Source: Sinomonas sp. R1AF57 (lineage in GTDB: Bacteria > Actinomycetota > Actinomycetes > Actinomycetales > Micrococcaceae). From it: a DNA stretch of 64,000 nucleotides. Under the pieces are notes generated by a model. The model ran no database searches, was not told the origin of the DNA, and saw nothing but the letters and a program-made list of their open reading frames with translations. Location: contig NZ_CP022463.1 in assembly GCF_002224485.1 (NCBI RefSeq), forward strand, positions 154,376-218,375, read 5' to 3'. Below, piece after piece: positions 51,810-61,314 of the stretch. A program made the translations under genes and the position numbers. Position 1 is the first letter of the stretch. Each line of letters starts with the position of its first letter.

Positions 51810-52799
51810 ATGCTCGACGACCTCGACCGACAGATAGTGGCGGCACTCATCCGCAACGGCAGGGCGCCGTGGCGGCTCGTCGCCGAGGTCCTCGGCCAGC
51901 AGGAGCGGACCGTTGCCCGCCGCGGGAACCGCCTGCTGGCGTCTGGGGTCGTGCGGGTCCAGTCGTTCCCGAACCCGGCCGCGCTGGCGCCTGTGGACCT
52001 CTACATGCTCCGGGTGGCGGCGGCGCCCGGAGCGCTGCGGGGCATCGGTGCGTGGCTCGCCGACCGTCCCGAGACCCACTGGGTCAGCGCCCTCTCGCGC
52101 GCCAGCGAATGCATCGTAGAGCTCTTCGCGGGGCAGGAGGAGATCGGGCCGCTGCTGTACCACGACCTTGCGCAGGTCGACGGCGTGCGGGACGTCTCCC
52201 TGGAGCCGATCTTCGAGTACTACCGCACCGTCTCCGGCTGGCGTCCCGATCTGCTCACGCGCGAGCAGTACGACGCGCTCAGCCCCTCCGAGCTTCCCCA
52301 GTACGTCACGCGCTACGAGGACCTCGGCATGCCCCGCCTCGACGAGCCGAACCAGGCCCTCGTGGACATCCTGAGGACCAACGGCCGGGCCACCATCGAG
52401 GAACTCGCCGCCGGCCTCTCCGTCTCCAAGGCGACCGCGAGCCGGCGGCTTGAGGCACTCATCGCCTCGGGGGGCGTGTACGTCCGCGCGATCCTGGACC
52501 CGTCCTCGATCGGCTACCCCTTCGAGGCATTCCTCACGGTCCGCACCTCTCCCGGGGACGTCGACGCGGTGGGTGCCTACGTCGCAGAACTCCCCACGAC
52601 CCGCTGGGCGGCCAACGTCTCGGGCCAACTGCTCGTCCAGACCGCCGCCCGGTCCGTCGTCGAGCTCCGCTCGGTGGTCGAGGGGATCGAGGGGCGGCCC
52701 GGCGTTCTCGGGGTTCAGCTCTCCCTCTACGCGGAGATCTTCAAGCGCAGCACGGTCGCCTACGTGGACGGGAGGCTGCCGGCGGTGGCCGCTGACTGA
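51810..52799 (+). CDS. Double AsnC/Lrp-type transcriptional regulator
   Basis: This 329-residue protein is a tandem duplication of the AsnC/Lrp unit. The first HTH is at about residues 3-45 (LDDLDRQIVAALIRNGRAPW) with a RAM-like domain (APVDLYMLRVAAAPGALRGI). The second HTH is near residues 180-222 (NQALVDILRTNGRATIEELA, then SVSKATASRRLEALI), with its own ligand domain (YPFEAFLTVRTSPGDVDAV). Such fused dimers often control adjacent amino-acid or amide genes, so the upstream M20 operon is a likely target. CAGGAT (51798-51803) is 6 bases before the ATG, predicting a leaderless message. Its last 40 bases overlap the convergent lacI gene. Confidence 0.88.
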   Translation: MLDDLDRQIVAALIRNGRAPWRLVAEVLGQQERTVARRGNRLLASGVVRVQSFPNPAALAPVDLYMLRVAAAPGALRGIGAWLADRPETHWVSALSRASECIVELFAGQEEIGPLLYHDLAQVDGVRDVSLEPIFEYYRTVSGWRPDLLTREQYDALSPSELPQYVTRYEDLGMPRLDEPNQALVDILRTNGRATIEELAAGLSVSKATASRRLEALIASGGVYVRAILDPSSIGYPFEAFLTVRTSPGDVDAVGAYVAELPTTRWAANVSGQLLVQTAARSVVELRSVVEGIEGRPGVLGVQLSLYAEIFKRSTVAYVDGRLPAVAAD

Positions 52800-53884
52800 C
52801 CGGCCCGCGCTGATTGACGGCTTCCCCGTGCGGGATCCGATGCGGCCGGGGGCGCCGTGGACTCGCGCACCACGAGCTCGGTCGCGAGCTCAACGCGATG
52901 GGAGTCGAGCGGCTCGCCGTGGGCCTGGCGCAGGACCGAGCGGAGCGCCGACCGCCCCATCTTCTGGAGCGGTTGGGAGACCGAGGTGAGCGCCGGCACG
53001 GCGTCCTCTGCCTGGGCGGTGCCGTCGAAGCCCACCAGACTCAGGTCCTCGGGCACTCGGATGCCCTGACGGCGCGCCTCCCGCAGCACGCCGACGGCGA
53101 TGCTGTCGCTTGCAGCGAAGATCGCTGTAGGCCGTTCGGGAAGGGACAGCAGCCGCTTGAGACCCTCGATGCCGTGCTCGCTGCGGAATTTCCCATGCAC
53201 GATGCACTCCGGCCTCACAGCGATTCCGTGGGACATGAGAACCGACATGTAGCCGTGCAGGCGGGCCTGGTTGCACTCCGCGCCTTCAGGGCCGCCGAGG
53301 TACCCGATCCTCTCGTGCCCCAGCGCCACCAGGTGCTCGGCCGCGGCCTTGCCGCCGGCCCAGTTCGTGGCACCGACGCTCACCACGTCGGACGGCGGCG
53401 GGTTCTGCGGGTCGATGACGACGACCGGGATCCCGTGCCGGCGGAAGGCCGACAGCTGCGCCTCGCTGAAGGCCGAGGTCACGACGATCAGGCCAGCACG
53501 CCCCTGGTCGAGCATCCTCTGGGCGCGGCGTTCTGGGCCGAGACCCGCGCTGGGTGTTCCGCCGGTGACGCTGACCATCACTTCGACACCTGCGACGGCG
53601 GCGTAGTCGAGGATCCCGGTGAGGACATCCGTGGTGTAGGCCGACGTGAGCGCATCGAGGGCCACCTCGACCACATCCGGTCCGGGCGCTGCAACCCGGC
53701 GCTGGGCCGGTGAGGAGTAGCCCACCTTGGCGAGCGCAGCCAGGACCTTCTCCCTCGTCTCCGGAGCGACGTCGTCGCGGCCGTTGACCACCTTGGAGAC
53801 GGTGGGCGCTGAGACGCCGGCGAGACGGGCGACTTCCGCCAGAGTGGACTTGGCCTTGGTCGCCGTCCTCGTCGCGGGTGCCAT
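52760..53884 (-). CDS. LacI-family regulator of the 54-62 kb sugar island
   Basis: This 374-residue repressor has HTH TLAEVARLAGVSAPTVSK followed by VVNGRDDVAPETREKVLAAL, hinge and a binding-protein-like effector domain (VEVALDALTSAYTTDVLTGI; TNWAGGKAAAEHLVALGHER; VGFDGTAQAEDAVPALTSVS). It is divergent from the binding-protein operon at 54104 and the gap holds two CGAAA-NN-TTTCG dyads, its probable operators. The C-terminus overlaps the AsnC-type gene tail-to-tail by 40 bases, which is unusual in a region with otherwise comfortable spacing. It belongs to a different subgroup from the LacI protein at 13665 and the operators differ. Confidence 0.9.
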   Translation of the reverse strand: MAPATRTATKAKSTLAEVARLAGVSAPTVSKVVNGRDDVAPETREKVLAALAKVGYSSPAQRRVAAPGPDVVEVALDALTSAYTTDVLTGILDYAAVAGVEVMVSVTGGTPSAGLGPERRAQRMLDQGRAGLIVVTSAFSEAQLSAFRRHGIPVVVIDPQNPPPSDVVSVGATNWAGGKAAAEHLVALGHERIGYLGGPEGAECNQARLHGYMSVLMSHGIAVRPECIVHGKFRSEHGIEGLKRLLSLPERPTAIFAASDSIAVGVLREARRQGIRVPEDLSLVGFDGTAQAEDAVPALTSVSQPLQKMGRSALRSVLRQAHGEPLDSHRVELATELVVRESTAPPAASDPARGSRQSARAGQSAATAGSLPST

Positions 53885-53902
53885 CGGCCTGCCCCAATCT
53901 TT

Positions 53903-54058
53903 CGAAAGTTTTCGTTGGGTCCAGTCTGGGAGGAGAAGGGCCCCGGGTCAACCGACCTTTCGTATAGCTCCTGAACTTTTTCCGGATTTCCGTTGACCGT
54001 GACACACGTCACCCCGTAGCGTGGCAGTGCACCGCCGAAAGTAATTCGAAACTTTTCG
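53903..54058. promoter_or_regulatory. Divergent control region with two CGAAANNTTTCG operators
   Basis: Operator 1 CGAAAGTTTTCG (53903-53914) lies close to the lacI start. Operator 2 CGAAACTTTTCG (54047-54058) lies in the leader of the binding-protein gene. A promoter TTGACC (53993-53998), 18-base spacer, TAGCGT (54017-54022) sits between them. Operator 2 is thus about 20 bases after the transcription start. Extra half-sites (TTTCG at about 53958, CGAAA at about 54036) are also present. Looping between the two sites is possible. Confidence 0.75.
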
Positions 54059-54103
54059 AAGCCTTGCGGTCAGTGAGGACCCCCGAGGATGAAACGGAAA
54101 ACC

Positions 54104-55423
54104 ATGAACATTCGGAAACTTCGCACGGCCGCAACGGCCATCTCCGCCGGGGCACTTGCCCTGTCCCTCGCCGCTTGCGGCTCGGCTGGCCCGGGTGGCG
54201 GATCGGCCGGCGCCGACGCCGCGACGATGTGGGGCCTCACGGGCGGCAACCAGGCCTCCCTGCAGAAGTCTGTGGACTCGTGGAACAAGGCGCACAGCGA
54301 CGAGACCATCAAGCTCGACTTCTTCGCCAACGACGCGTACAAGACCAAGGTGCGCACGGCCGTCGGCGCCGGCCAGGGTCCCACCTTCATCTACGGCTGG
54401 GGCGGCGGCGTGCTCAAGTCCTACGTAGATGCGGGCCAGGTCGAGGACCTCACCGGCTTCCTCGACCAGAACCCGCAGGTGAAGGACCGCTACCTGCCGT
54501 CCGTGCTCAAGAACGGCCAAGTCAACGGCAAGACCTACGCCGTGCCGAACAACAACACGCAGCCGGTCGTCCTCTACTTCAACAAGGACGTGTTCGCGAA
54601 GGTGGGCGCGGAGCCGCCCAGGACCTGGGACGAGCTGATGGCCCTCGTGCCGAAGTTCAAGGACGCCGGGATCGCCCCCTTCTCCCTCGGCGGCCAGTCG
54701 AAGTGGCCTGACCTCATGTGGCTCGAGTACCTCGTCGAGCGCATCGGCGGCCCCCAGGTCTTCGCCGACATCGCAGCCAACAAGCCCAACGCCTGGTCGC
54801 ATCCCGCGGTCACCGAGGCCCTCACCAAGATCCAGCAGCTTGTGGACGCAGGCGGCTTCGTCAACGGCTTCTCCTCCATCGCGGCGGACAGCAGCGCCGA
54901 CCAGGCCCTGCTGTACACCGGCAAGGCGGCGATGATCCTCCAGGGCGGCTGGATCTACCAGGGCATGAAGAAGGACGCCGCCGACTTCGTCAAGAGCGGC
55001 AAGCTCGGCTTCACGGCCTTCCCGACGGTTTCGGGCGGCGCCGGGGACCCCAAGGACATCGTCGGCAACCCCTCCAACTTCTGGTCCGTGTCATCCAAGG
55101 CCACGGACGCGCAGAAGAAGACTGCGCAGGACTACATCAAGGACGGCATGTTCAACGATGAGAACACCCAGGACCTCATCAACTCGGGAGCGGTCCCGGT
55201 GATCAAGGGGATCGAGAGCAAGCTCGAGGCCTCGCCCGACAAGGACTTCCTGACCTTCGTCTACGGCATGGCGAAGGATGCGCCCAGCTTCACGCTCTCC
55301 TGGGACCAGGCGCTGAGCCCGGCCCAGGGCGACGCGATGCTCTCCAACCTCGACCAGATCTTCCTCAAGAAGATCACCCCCGAGCAGTTCGTCTCATCGA
55401 TGAACGCGACGATCGGCAAGTAG
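54104..55423 (+). CDS. ABC transporter sugar-binding lipoprotein (family 1)
   Basis: This 439-residue lipoprotein has MNIRKLRTAA, hydrophobic core and lipobox LAAC (Cys25), then a Gly/Ala linker. The mature part has AVPNNNTQPVVLYFNKDVFA and FSLGGQSKWPDLMWLEYLVE, as in CUT1 binding proteins for glucosides and disaccharides. I place the start at 54104; an in-frame ATG at 54089 would have its GAGG directly adjacent and so no useful spacing. It is the first of an eight-gene run with very short gaps or overlaps. No ATPase gene is linked. Confidence 0.88.
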   Translation: MNIRKLRTAATAISAGALALSLAACGSAGPGGGSAGADAATMWGLTGGNQASLQKSVDSWNKAHSDETIKLDFFANDAYKTKVRTAVGAGQGPTFIYGWGGGVLKSYVDAGQVEDLTGFLDQNPQVKDRYLPSVLKNGQVNGKTYAVPNNNTQPVVLYFNKDVFAKVGAEPPRTWDELMALVPKFKDAGIAPFSLGGQSKWPDLMWLEYLVERIGGPQVFADIAANKPNAWSHPAVTEALTKIQQLVDAGGFVNGFSSIAADSSADQALLYTGKAAMILQGGWIYQGMKKDAADFVKSGKLGFTAFPTVSGGAGDPKDIVGNPSNFWSVSSKATDAQKKTAQDYIKDGMFNDENTQDLINSGAVPVIKGIESKLEASPDKDFLTFVYGMAKDAPSFTLSWDQALSPAQGDAMLSNLDQIFLKKITPEQFVSSMNATIGK

Positions 55424-55432
55424 GAGCTCCAC

Positions 55433-56335
55433 GTGGCTCTGACAACCACCGCCTCCCGGCGGGCCCGCGAGAAGGGCCCGTCGGGGTGGCTGGCCGTTCC
55501 GGCCCTCGCGTTCTTCCTGGTCTTCGCCATCCTCCCGCTCATCGGCGTCCTCGCCCTGAGCTTCACGCGCTGGGACGGGCTGAGCGAGATCACGTTCGAC
55601 GGCGTGTCCAGCTGGACTCGCGTCCTCACCGACGAGCTCACGCTGAATGCCCTCTGGGTGACGGCGAAGATCATGCTCTTCTCGTTCATCGTCCAAGCAC
55701 CCATCAGCCTCCTGCTCGGTGTCTTCACAGCGGGCGCCCAGAAGTACCGGGCTGCCCTCGCAGTGCTCTACTTCGTGCCGCTCCTGCTCTCCTCGGCGGC
55801 GGTCGCCATCGCCTACAAGGCGCTGCTCGACCCGAACTTCGGCGTCGGGCCCGGGTTCGGCGTCCCCGCCCTCGCCCAGGACTGGCTGGGCAACTCGGAC
55901 CTGGTCCTCTTCGTCGTCGTCTTCGTCATCGCGTGGCAGTTCGTGCCGTTCCACACGCTGATCTACCAGGGCGGTGTCCGGCAGATCCCCGTCTCGTTCT
56001 ACGAGGCTGCGCAGATCGACGGCGCTGGGCGGGTCAAGCAGTTCCTCCACATCACCCTGCCGCAGCTGAAGTACACCATCATCACCTCCTCGACGCTGAT
56101 GGTGCTCGGCTCCCTCGCGTACTTCGACCTCGTGTTCGTCCTCACCGCGGGCGGCCCCGGCTACTCGACCCGCCTCCTGCCCCTGCACATGTACCTGACC
56201 GGCTTCAAGGCCAACGACATGGGCGCGGCCAGCGCGCTGGGCGTCATCCTCGTCGTCATCGGCCTGGCCCTGGCGCTGCTGCTGCAGCGGCTCGGGGGCA
56301 AGAACGCCAATGCGAGCCAATTGGAAGGTGCCTGA
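55433..56335 (+). CDS. Carbohydrate ABC transporter permease (MalF type)
   Basis: This 300-residue permease has six predicted helices (LAVPALAFFLVFAILPLIGV first) and EAA loop YEAAQIDGAGRVKQFLHITL. It starts with GTG at 55433, preceded by GGAG, 9 bases after the binding-protein gene. Its stop overlaps the start of the next permease (TGATG). The final loop VLTAGGPGYSTRLLPLHMYL is typical of glucoside and oligosaccharide CUT1 permeases. Confidence 0.92.
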   Translation: MALTTTASRRAREKGPSGWLAVPALAFFLVFAILPLIGVLALSFTRWDGLSEITFDGVSSWTRVLTDELTLNALWVTAKIMLFSFIVQAPISLLLGVFTAGAQKYRAALAVLYFVPLLLSSAAVAIAYKALLDPNFGVGPGFGVPALAQDWLGNSDLVLFVVVFVIAWQFVPFHTLIYQGGVRQIPVSFYEAAQIDGAGRVKQFLHITLPQLKYTIITSSTLMVLGSLAYFDLVFVLTAGGPGYSTRLLPLHMYLTGFKANDMGAASALGVILVVIGLALALLLQRLGGKNANASQLEGA

Positions 56336-57237
56336 TGGCCTCTACCACCCAACTCCCTGTCCCCCCGGTGGCGCCCACGCGCCGTCGTGAGCGCGCGGCC
56401 ACTCCTGTCAAGGGCCCGGGCAGGTCCCGGCCCAACCTTCTGGGCGGCCTCGGCGGATGGATCTGGCTCGCGATCATCATCCTGCCCATCTACTACGTGG
56501 TGATCACGAGCCTGAAGGACCAAGCCGGCTTCTTCACCACCAACCCGATGGCCCCGCCCGCCGAGCCGACCCTGGCGAACTACCAGCTGGTGCTCGAGAA
56601 CAACTTCGTCCAGTACTTCGCCAACAGCCTCATCGTGACGATCGGCAGCGTCGTCCCGACCCTGTTCGTCTCGTTCATGGCGGCCTACGCGATCGTGCGG
56701 GGCAGGGGCCTTTTCCTGAACGTCACGAACAAGCTGTTCCTGCTGGGCCTCGCCATTCCGCTGCACGCGACGATCATCCCGATCTACTGGATGATCACGA
56801 GAGCCCACATGTACGACACCCTGCTGGCGCTCATGCTGCCCTCGATCGCCTTCGCAATCCCGATCTCGGTCCTGATCCTCGCGAACTTCATGCGGGACGT
56901 TCCGAACGAGCTGTTCGAATCGATGCGGCTCGACGGCTGCAGCGACTGGACGATGATGTGGCGGCTCGCGTTCCCACTGGTGAAGCCCGCAGTGGTGACG
57001 GTGGGCATCTACGACGCGCTCCACGTGTGGAACGGCTTCCTCTTCCCGCTCATCCTCACCCAGAGCCCCTCCACGCGGGTCCTGCCCCTGTCCCTGTGGA
57101 CCTTCCAGGGCGAGTTCACGGCCAACATCCCGGCCGTGCTGGCCTCGGTGGTCCTCGCGACGCTCCCGCTCCTGGTCCTCTACGTCGTTGCCCGCCGCCA
57201 GCTGCTCAGTGGCCTCACGGCTGGATTCAGCAAGTGA
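56335..57237 (+). CDS. Carbohydrate ABC transporter permease (MalG type)
   Basis: This 300-residue permease has six predicted helices (WIWLAIIILPIYYVVITSLK first) and the C-terminus [16 protein letters not shown]. Its EAA loop reads NELFESMRLDGCSDWTMMWR, in which Glu-Ala-Ala is changed to Glu-Ser-Met; the Gly is kept. It is coupled to the preceding permease by a one-base overlap and to the next oxidoreductase by a 4-base GTGA overlap. Confidence 0.92.
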   Translation: MASTTQLPVPPVAPTRRRERAATPVKGPGRSRPNLLGGLGGWIWLAIIILPIYYVVITSLKDQAGFFTTNPMAPPAEPTLANYQLVLENNFVQYFANSLIVTIGSVVPTLFVSFMAAYAIVRGRGLFLNVTNKLFLLGLAIPLHATIIPIYWMITRAHMYDTLLALMLPSIAFAIPISVLILANFMRDVPNELFESMRLDGCSDWTMMWRLAFPLVKPAVVTVGIYDALHVWNGFLFPLILTQSPSTRVLPLSLWTFQGEFTANIPAVLASVVLATLPLLVLYVVARRQLLSGLTAGFSK

Positions 57238-58451
57238 GCGCGGTGTCGCGGCCCCTGCGCGTGGGGATGGTGGGCTATGCCTTCATGGGTGCGGCCCACT
57301 CGCAGGCATGGCGGACTGCGCCACGGTTCTTCGACCTCCCGCTGGCCCCCGTGATGGCCGCAGTGGCTGGGCGTGACCCGGGCCGGGTCGCGGAAGCCGC
57401 GGAGAAGCTCGGCTGGCAGTCCGCCGAGACCGACTGGCGCCGACTGATCGAGCGCGACGACATCGACCTCGTCGACATCTGCAGCCCCGGCGACACCCAT
57501 GAGGAGATCGCGATCGCCGCGCTCGAGGCCGGCAAGCACGTCCTGTGCGAGAAGCCGCTTGCGAACTCGGTGGCGGAGGCGGAACGGATGACGGCGGCTG
57601 CGGACGCCGCCGCATCCCGCGGGGTGTTCGCAATGTGCGGATTCTCCTACCGCCGCACCCCTGCACTCTCTCTCGCCAAGAGACTCGTGGACGAGGGCGC
57701 GCTGGGCGCTCTCCGCCACGTGCGCGCCCAGTACCTGCAGGACTGGCTCACCGACGAGAACGCGCCGCTGACGTGGCGGCTCGACAGGTCGAAGTCCGGC
57801 TCGGGCTCGCTCGGAGACATCGGCGCCCACATCATCGACGCCGCGCAGTGGATTTCCGGACAGAACATCACCGGGGTCTCGGCCCTGCTGGAGACGTTCG
57901 TCAAGGAGCGGCCGGTGGGCGGCGACTTCGTCGGGCTGGGCGGACACGGCGGCACCGAGGGCCCGAAGGGTGCTGTGACGGTCGACGATGCCGCAGTCTT
58001 CAGCGCCCGGTTCGGCGGGGGTGCCCGTACAGCAGGGGTTGCCGGTCTGTCGGGCCCGATCGGCGTCTTCGAGGCGACGAGGTTCGCCCTCGGCCGGAAG
58101 AACGCGATGCGGCTCGAGCTCAACGGCTCGAAGGCCTCGCTCGCGTTCGACTTCGAGGACATGAACTCCCTGTGGTTCTACGACGCAGCCGACGAGCCGA
58201 ATGCCGGGTTCCGGAAGATCCAGGTCACCGAGCCTGAGCACCCGTACACCGGGCACTGGTGGCCTGTGGGCCACGGCCTCGGCTACGAGCACGCGTTCAC
58301 CCACCAGGCGGTGGACCTGATTGAGGCGATCGCGGCAGGGAAGCAGCCCGCGCCGTCGTTCGCGGACGCGCTCCAGGTCCAGCGCGTCCTGGAAGCCGTC
58401 GAAGCGAGCGCCGCGGACGAGAGCCGCTGGACCAAGGTGGAAGGAGCCTGA
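57234..58451 (+). CDS. Gfo/Idh/MocA-family oxidoreductase
   Basis: This 405-residue enzyme has Rossmann motif [17 protein letters not shown], catalytic [26 protein letters not shown] and the substrate loop [19 protein letters not shown] with its Asp/His pair. Proteins with the [13 protein letters not shown] start are usually found beside ThuA-like and TIM-barrel genes and related to glycoside 3-dehydrogenases; I infer oxidation of an imported glycoside at C3. GTG start overlaps the permease stop. The second oxidoreductase of the operon, at 60148, may reduce the product later. Confidence 0.85.
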   Translation: MSAVSRPLRVGMVGYAFMGAAHSQAWRTAPRFFDLPLAPVMAAVAGRDPGRVAEAAEKLGWQSAETDWRRLIERDDIDLVDICSPGDTHEEIAIAALEAGKHVLCEKPLANSVAEAERMTAAADAAASRGVFAMCGFSYRRTPALSLAKRLVDEGALGALRHVRAQYLQDWLTDENAPLTWRLDRSKSGSGSLGDIGAHIIDAAQWISGQNITGVSALLETFVKERPVGGDFVGLGGHGGTEGPKGAVTVDDAAVFSARFGGGARTAGVAGLSGPIGVFEATRFALGRKNAMRLELNGSKASLAFDFEDMNSLWFYDAADEPNAGFRKIQVTEPEHPYTGHWWPVGHGLGYEHAFTHQAVDLIEAIAAGKQPAPSFADALQVQRVLEAVEASAADESRWTKVEGA

Positions 58452-58453
58452 CC

Positions 58454-59467
58454 ATGGCACGACCGATCACGCTGTTCACCGGCCAATGGGCCGATCTGCC
58501 GTTCGAGGAAGTCGCGCGGCTTGCGGGGGAGTGGGGTTTCGACGGGCTCGAGATCGCCTGCTGGGGCGACCATCTCGACCCCGTGCGCGCCGCTGAGGAC
58601 GACGCATACCTGCAGGGCCGGCTCGACATCCTCGAGAAGCACGAGCTCCGGGTCTTCGCCATTGCGAACCACCTCACCGGCCAAGCCGTGTGCGACGACC
58701 CCATCGACGAGCGGCATCGCGGAATCCTTCCCGACATTGTGTGGGTCGACGGAGACCCGGAAGGCGTGCGCCAGCGCGCGGCGGAAGCCATGAAGGCCAC
58801 GGCGCGCGCCGCTGCCCGGCTAGGGGTCGAGACCGTCACCGGGTTCACGGGATCCTCGATCTGGAAGGCCGTGGCAATGTTCCCGCCCGTTCCCGACGGA
58901 ATGATCGAGGCTGGGTACCGGGACTTCGCCGACCGCTGGAACCCCATCATGGACGTCTTCGATGAGGTGGGCGTCAGATTCGCCCTCGAGGTGCACCCGT
59001 CCGAGATCGCGTACGACTACTGGACTGCCAGGCGCACGCTCGAGGCCATCGGCCACCGGGAGTCCTTCGGGCTCAACTTCGATCCCTCGCACTTCATCTG
59101 GCAGGACCTCGACCCCGTCATGTTCCTGCAGGACTTCGCCGAGAAGATCTTCCACGTCCACGTCAAGGAGTCCGTCCGGCAGCTCAACGGGCGCAACGGC
59201 CGGCTCGGCTCCCATCTGGCGTGGGCGGACCCCCGCCGCGGCTGGGACTTCGTCACCGCCGGGCACGGGCATGTGCAGTGGGAGCCGATCTTCCGCACCC
59301 TCAACGCCATCGGGTACGAGGGGCCGACAAGCATCGAATGGGAGGACGCCGGCATGGACCGCCTCGTCGGGGCGCCGCAGGCACTGGCCCTGGTGCGCGG
59401 CCTGGCCGAGATCGCCCCGCCCGCGGCGGCATTCGACGCCGCCTTCAGCAGCAAAGGAAACCACTAG
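58454..59467 (+). CDS. Sugar phosphate isomerase/epimerase-like TIM-barrel protein
   Basis: This 337-residue xylose-isomerase-like barrel has candidate metal ligands in [14 protein letters not shown] (Glu), [15 protein letters not shown] (Glu/His), [12 protein letters not shown] (Asp/His), [11 protein letters not shown] (His) and [13 protein letters not shown] (Glu). The extended C-terminal half ([19 protein letters not shown]) separates it from the shorter barrels at 11547 and 18117 and is typical of enzymes partnered with Gfo/Idh and ThuA proteins. It could epimerise or cleave a 3-keto-glycoside (inference). It starts 2 bases after the upstream stop and is followed at once by thuA. Confidence 0.85.
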   Translation: MARPITLFTGQWADLPFEEVARLAGEWGFDGLEIACWGDHLDPVRAAEDDAYLQGRLDILEKHELRVFAIANHLTGQAVCDDPIDERHRGILPDIVWVDGDPEGVRQRAAEAMKATARAAARLGVETVTGFTGSSIWKAVAMFPPVPDGMIEAGYRDFADRWNPIMDVFDEVGVRFALEVHPSEIAYDYWTARRTLEAIGHRESFGLNFDPSHFIWQDLDPVMFLQDFAEKIFHVHVKESVRQLNGRNGRLGSHLAWADPRRGWDFVTAGHGHVQWEPIFRTLNAIGYEGPTSIEWEDAGMDRLVGAPQALALVRGLAEIAPPAAAFDAAFSSKGNH

Positions 59468-60163
59468 ATGACCACCAAGAACGCGCTCGTGGTGCGCGGG
59501 GGCTGGGACGGGCACCAGCCCGTCGAAGCCACGGACCTCTTCATCCCGCACCTGAAGTCGAACGGCTACGAGGTGCGGATCGAGGAATCGCCCAAGATCT
59601 ACGCCGATGCCGAGTACATGGCCACCGTCGACCTCGTGATGCAGTGCATGACGATGTCCACGATCGAGAAGGACGAGTTCGAGGGCCTCCGGGCCGCCGT
59701 CGAGAACGGGACCGGTCTGGCTGGCTGGCACGGGGGAATCGCGGACTCGTACCGCAACACCTCCGACTACCTGCACCTCATCGGCGGCCAGTTCGCCTGC
59801 CACCCGGGCAAGCACCCCGACGAGCGCACCGGCGAGCAGGCAGACAACTACGTTCCCTACACCGTCAACATGCTCCCAGCAGCCAGCGACCACCCGATCA
59901 CCCGAGGCATCTCGGACTTCGACCTCGTGACCGAGCAGTACTGGGTCCTCGCCGACGACTACATCGACGTCCTCGCCACGACCACCCAGAAGGTCCGCGC
60001 GTGGGACCCGTGGCACCGCGAGGTCACGTCACCCGCCATCTGGACGCGCGAGTGGGGGGCTGGACGCATCTTCGTCTGCACGCCCGGCCACCGGGTCGAG
60101 GTCCTCCAGGACCCCAATGTCCGCACCATCATCGAAAGGGGCCTGCTGTGGGCAAGCCGGTAG
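59468..60163 (+). CDS. ThuA-like (trehalose utilisation) protein
   Basis: This 231-residue protein has the class I glutamine-amidotransferase-like ThuA fold: NALVVRGGWDGHQPVEATDL at the start, VDLVMQCMTMSTI, GTGLAGWHGGIADSYRNT and the terminal WTREWGAGRIFVCTPGHRVE. ThuA proteins in rhizobia act with the ThuB oxidoreductase on 3-keto-disaccharides. The initiation codon directly follows the stop of the TIM-barrel gene. The last 16 bases overlap the next gene. The exact reaction is not settled for the family; a glycoside bond cleavage or isomerisation of keto-sugars is the best context-based guess. Confidence 0.87.
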   Translation: MTTKNALVVRGGWDGHQPVEATDLFIPHLKSNGYEVRIEESPKIYADAEYMATVDLVMQCMTMSTIEKDEFEGLRAAVENGTGLAGWHGGIADSYRNTSDYLHLIGGQFACHPGKHPDERTGEQADNYVPYTVNMLPAASDHPITRGISDFDLVTEQYWVLADDYIDVLATTTQKVRAWDPWHREVTSPAIWTREWGAGRIFVCTPGHRVEVLQDPNVRTIIERGLLWASR

Positions 60164-61314
60164 GAACAGAAGGACCGGGCGCGGTCGGGACGCCGCTGAA
60201 CATCGGCATCGTCGGCTGCGGGAAGATCGTGGGCCAGTACCTGGACAGCTTCCGGCGGCTGCCGGACGTCCGGCTCGTCGCGGTGGCCGACATCGACGCC
60301 TCGCGCGCCCAGGACGTGGCGCGGGAGTACGGAGACGGTGTGCGCGCCCTCGGCGTGGACGAGCTCCTCGCAGCCGGCGACGTGGACCTCGTCCTCAACC
60401 TCACGGTCCCGGCGGCCCACGCCGAGGTCGCGCTGGCCGCGATTGCTGCGGGCAAGCATGTGTACGGCGAGAAGCCGCTGGCGGCGACGACCCGGGAAGC
60501 CCGGGAGGTCCTGGAGGCCGCGCGGGAGGCGGGCGTTGTCGTAGGCTGCGCGCCGGACACCGTGCTCGGCACGGGAATCCAGACCGCCAGGAAGGCGATC
60601 GACGACGGCCTCATCGGCGAACCGGTCGCCGCCACCGCCACCATGGTCACCCCGGGCCACGAGCGCTGGCATCCGAACCCCGATTTCTACTACGTGCCCG
60701 GCGGCGGCCCCCTGCTGGACATGGGTCCGTACTATGTGAGCGCCCTGGTCACCCTGCTGGGACCGGTTGCCTCGGTGATCGGCGCGGCGAGCCACACCCG
60801 CGCGGAGCGCGTGATCGGCTCCGGCCGGCGCGTTGGAGAGAAGATCCCCGTCACCACCGACACGCACGTCACGGGCGTCCTGGTGCACGAGTCCGGGGCC
60901 CTGTCGACGCTCGTCATGAGCTTCGACGCCGTCAAGACCAAGTCGCCGAACATCGAGGTCCACGGATCTCTGGGGACGCTCGCCGTGCCGGACCCGAACC
61001 ACTTCGACGGCGATACGCAACTCTTCAGGCTCGGCGGGGACGACTGGGAGACCCTCGTTACCACTGCGGGCTACCTCGATTCAGGCCGTGGCTTTGGCAT
61101 CGCAGACCTCGCCCGGACCCTCGCAGGCGGGCCTGTCGAGGAGCCCCGGGCTGGGGGAACGCTTGCCTACCACACGCTCGATGTCATGGAATCGCTGCTC
61201 GAGTCCGCCCGCACGGGGCGCGCAGTGGAGGTGACGAGCCGCGCGGAGCGGCCGCGCGCCGTCGTGCTCCAGGACTTGGCCGACCGGGCGCGTGAAGGCT
61301 CGCTCTCCGCATGA
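60148..61314 (+). CDS. Gfo/Idh/MocA-family oxidoreductase (ThuB-like context)
   Basis: This 388-residue oxidoreductase starts at a GTG inside the thuA-like gene, with GAAAGGGG just upstream. Rossmann motif LNIGIVGCGKIVGQYLDSF, catalytic GEKPLAATT, a long substrate loop HERWHPNPDFYYVPGGGPLL and LDMGPYYVSALVTLLGP. The GGGPLLDMGPYY motif resembles that in ThuB and other disaccharide 3-dehydrogenases. Together with the oxidoreductase at 57234 the operon thus has two dehydrogenases, consistent with an oxidation, processing, reduction scheme. It overlaps the aldose epimerase gene by 4 bases (ATGA). Confidence 0.86.
   Translation: MGKPVGTEGPGAVGTPLNIGIVGCGKIVGQYLDSFRRLPDVRLVAVADIDASRAQDVAREYGDGVRALGVDELLAAGDVDLVLNLTVPAAHAEVALAAIAAGKHVYGEKPLAATTREAREVLEAAREAGVVVGCAPDTVLGTGIQTARKAIDDGLIGEPVAATATMVTPGHERWHPNPDFYYVPGGGPLLDMGPYYVSALVTLLGPVASVIGAASHTRAERVIGSGRRVGEKIPVTTDTHVTGVLVHESGALSTLVMSFDAVKTKSPNIEVHGSLGTLAVPDPNHFDGDTQLFRLGGDDWETLVTTAGYLDSGRGFGIADLARTLAGGPVEEPRAGGTLAYHTLDVMESLLESARTGRAVEVTSRAERPRAVVLQDLADRAREGSLSA

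Noticed and set aside
58454-60163. C-glycoside deglycosidase (CGD alpha/beta) pair
   Set aside because: The TIM-barrel and oxidoreductase genes fit, but I see no small beta-subunit-like gene in the operon; the ThuA-like protein is not that subunit.
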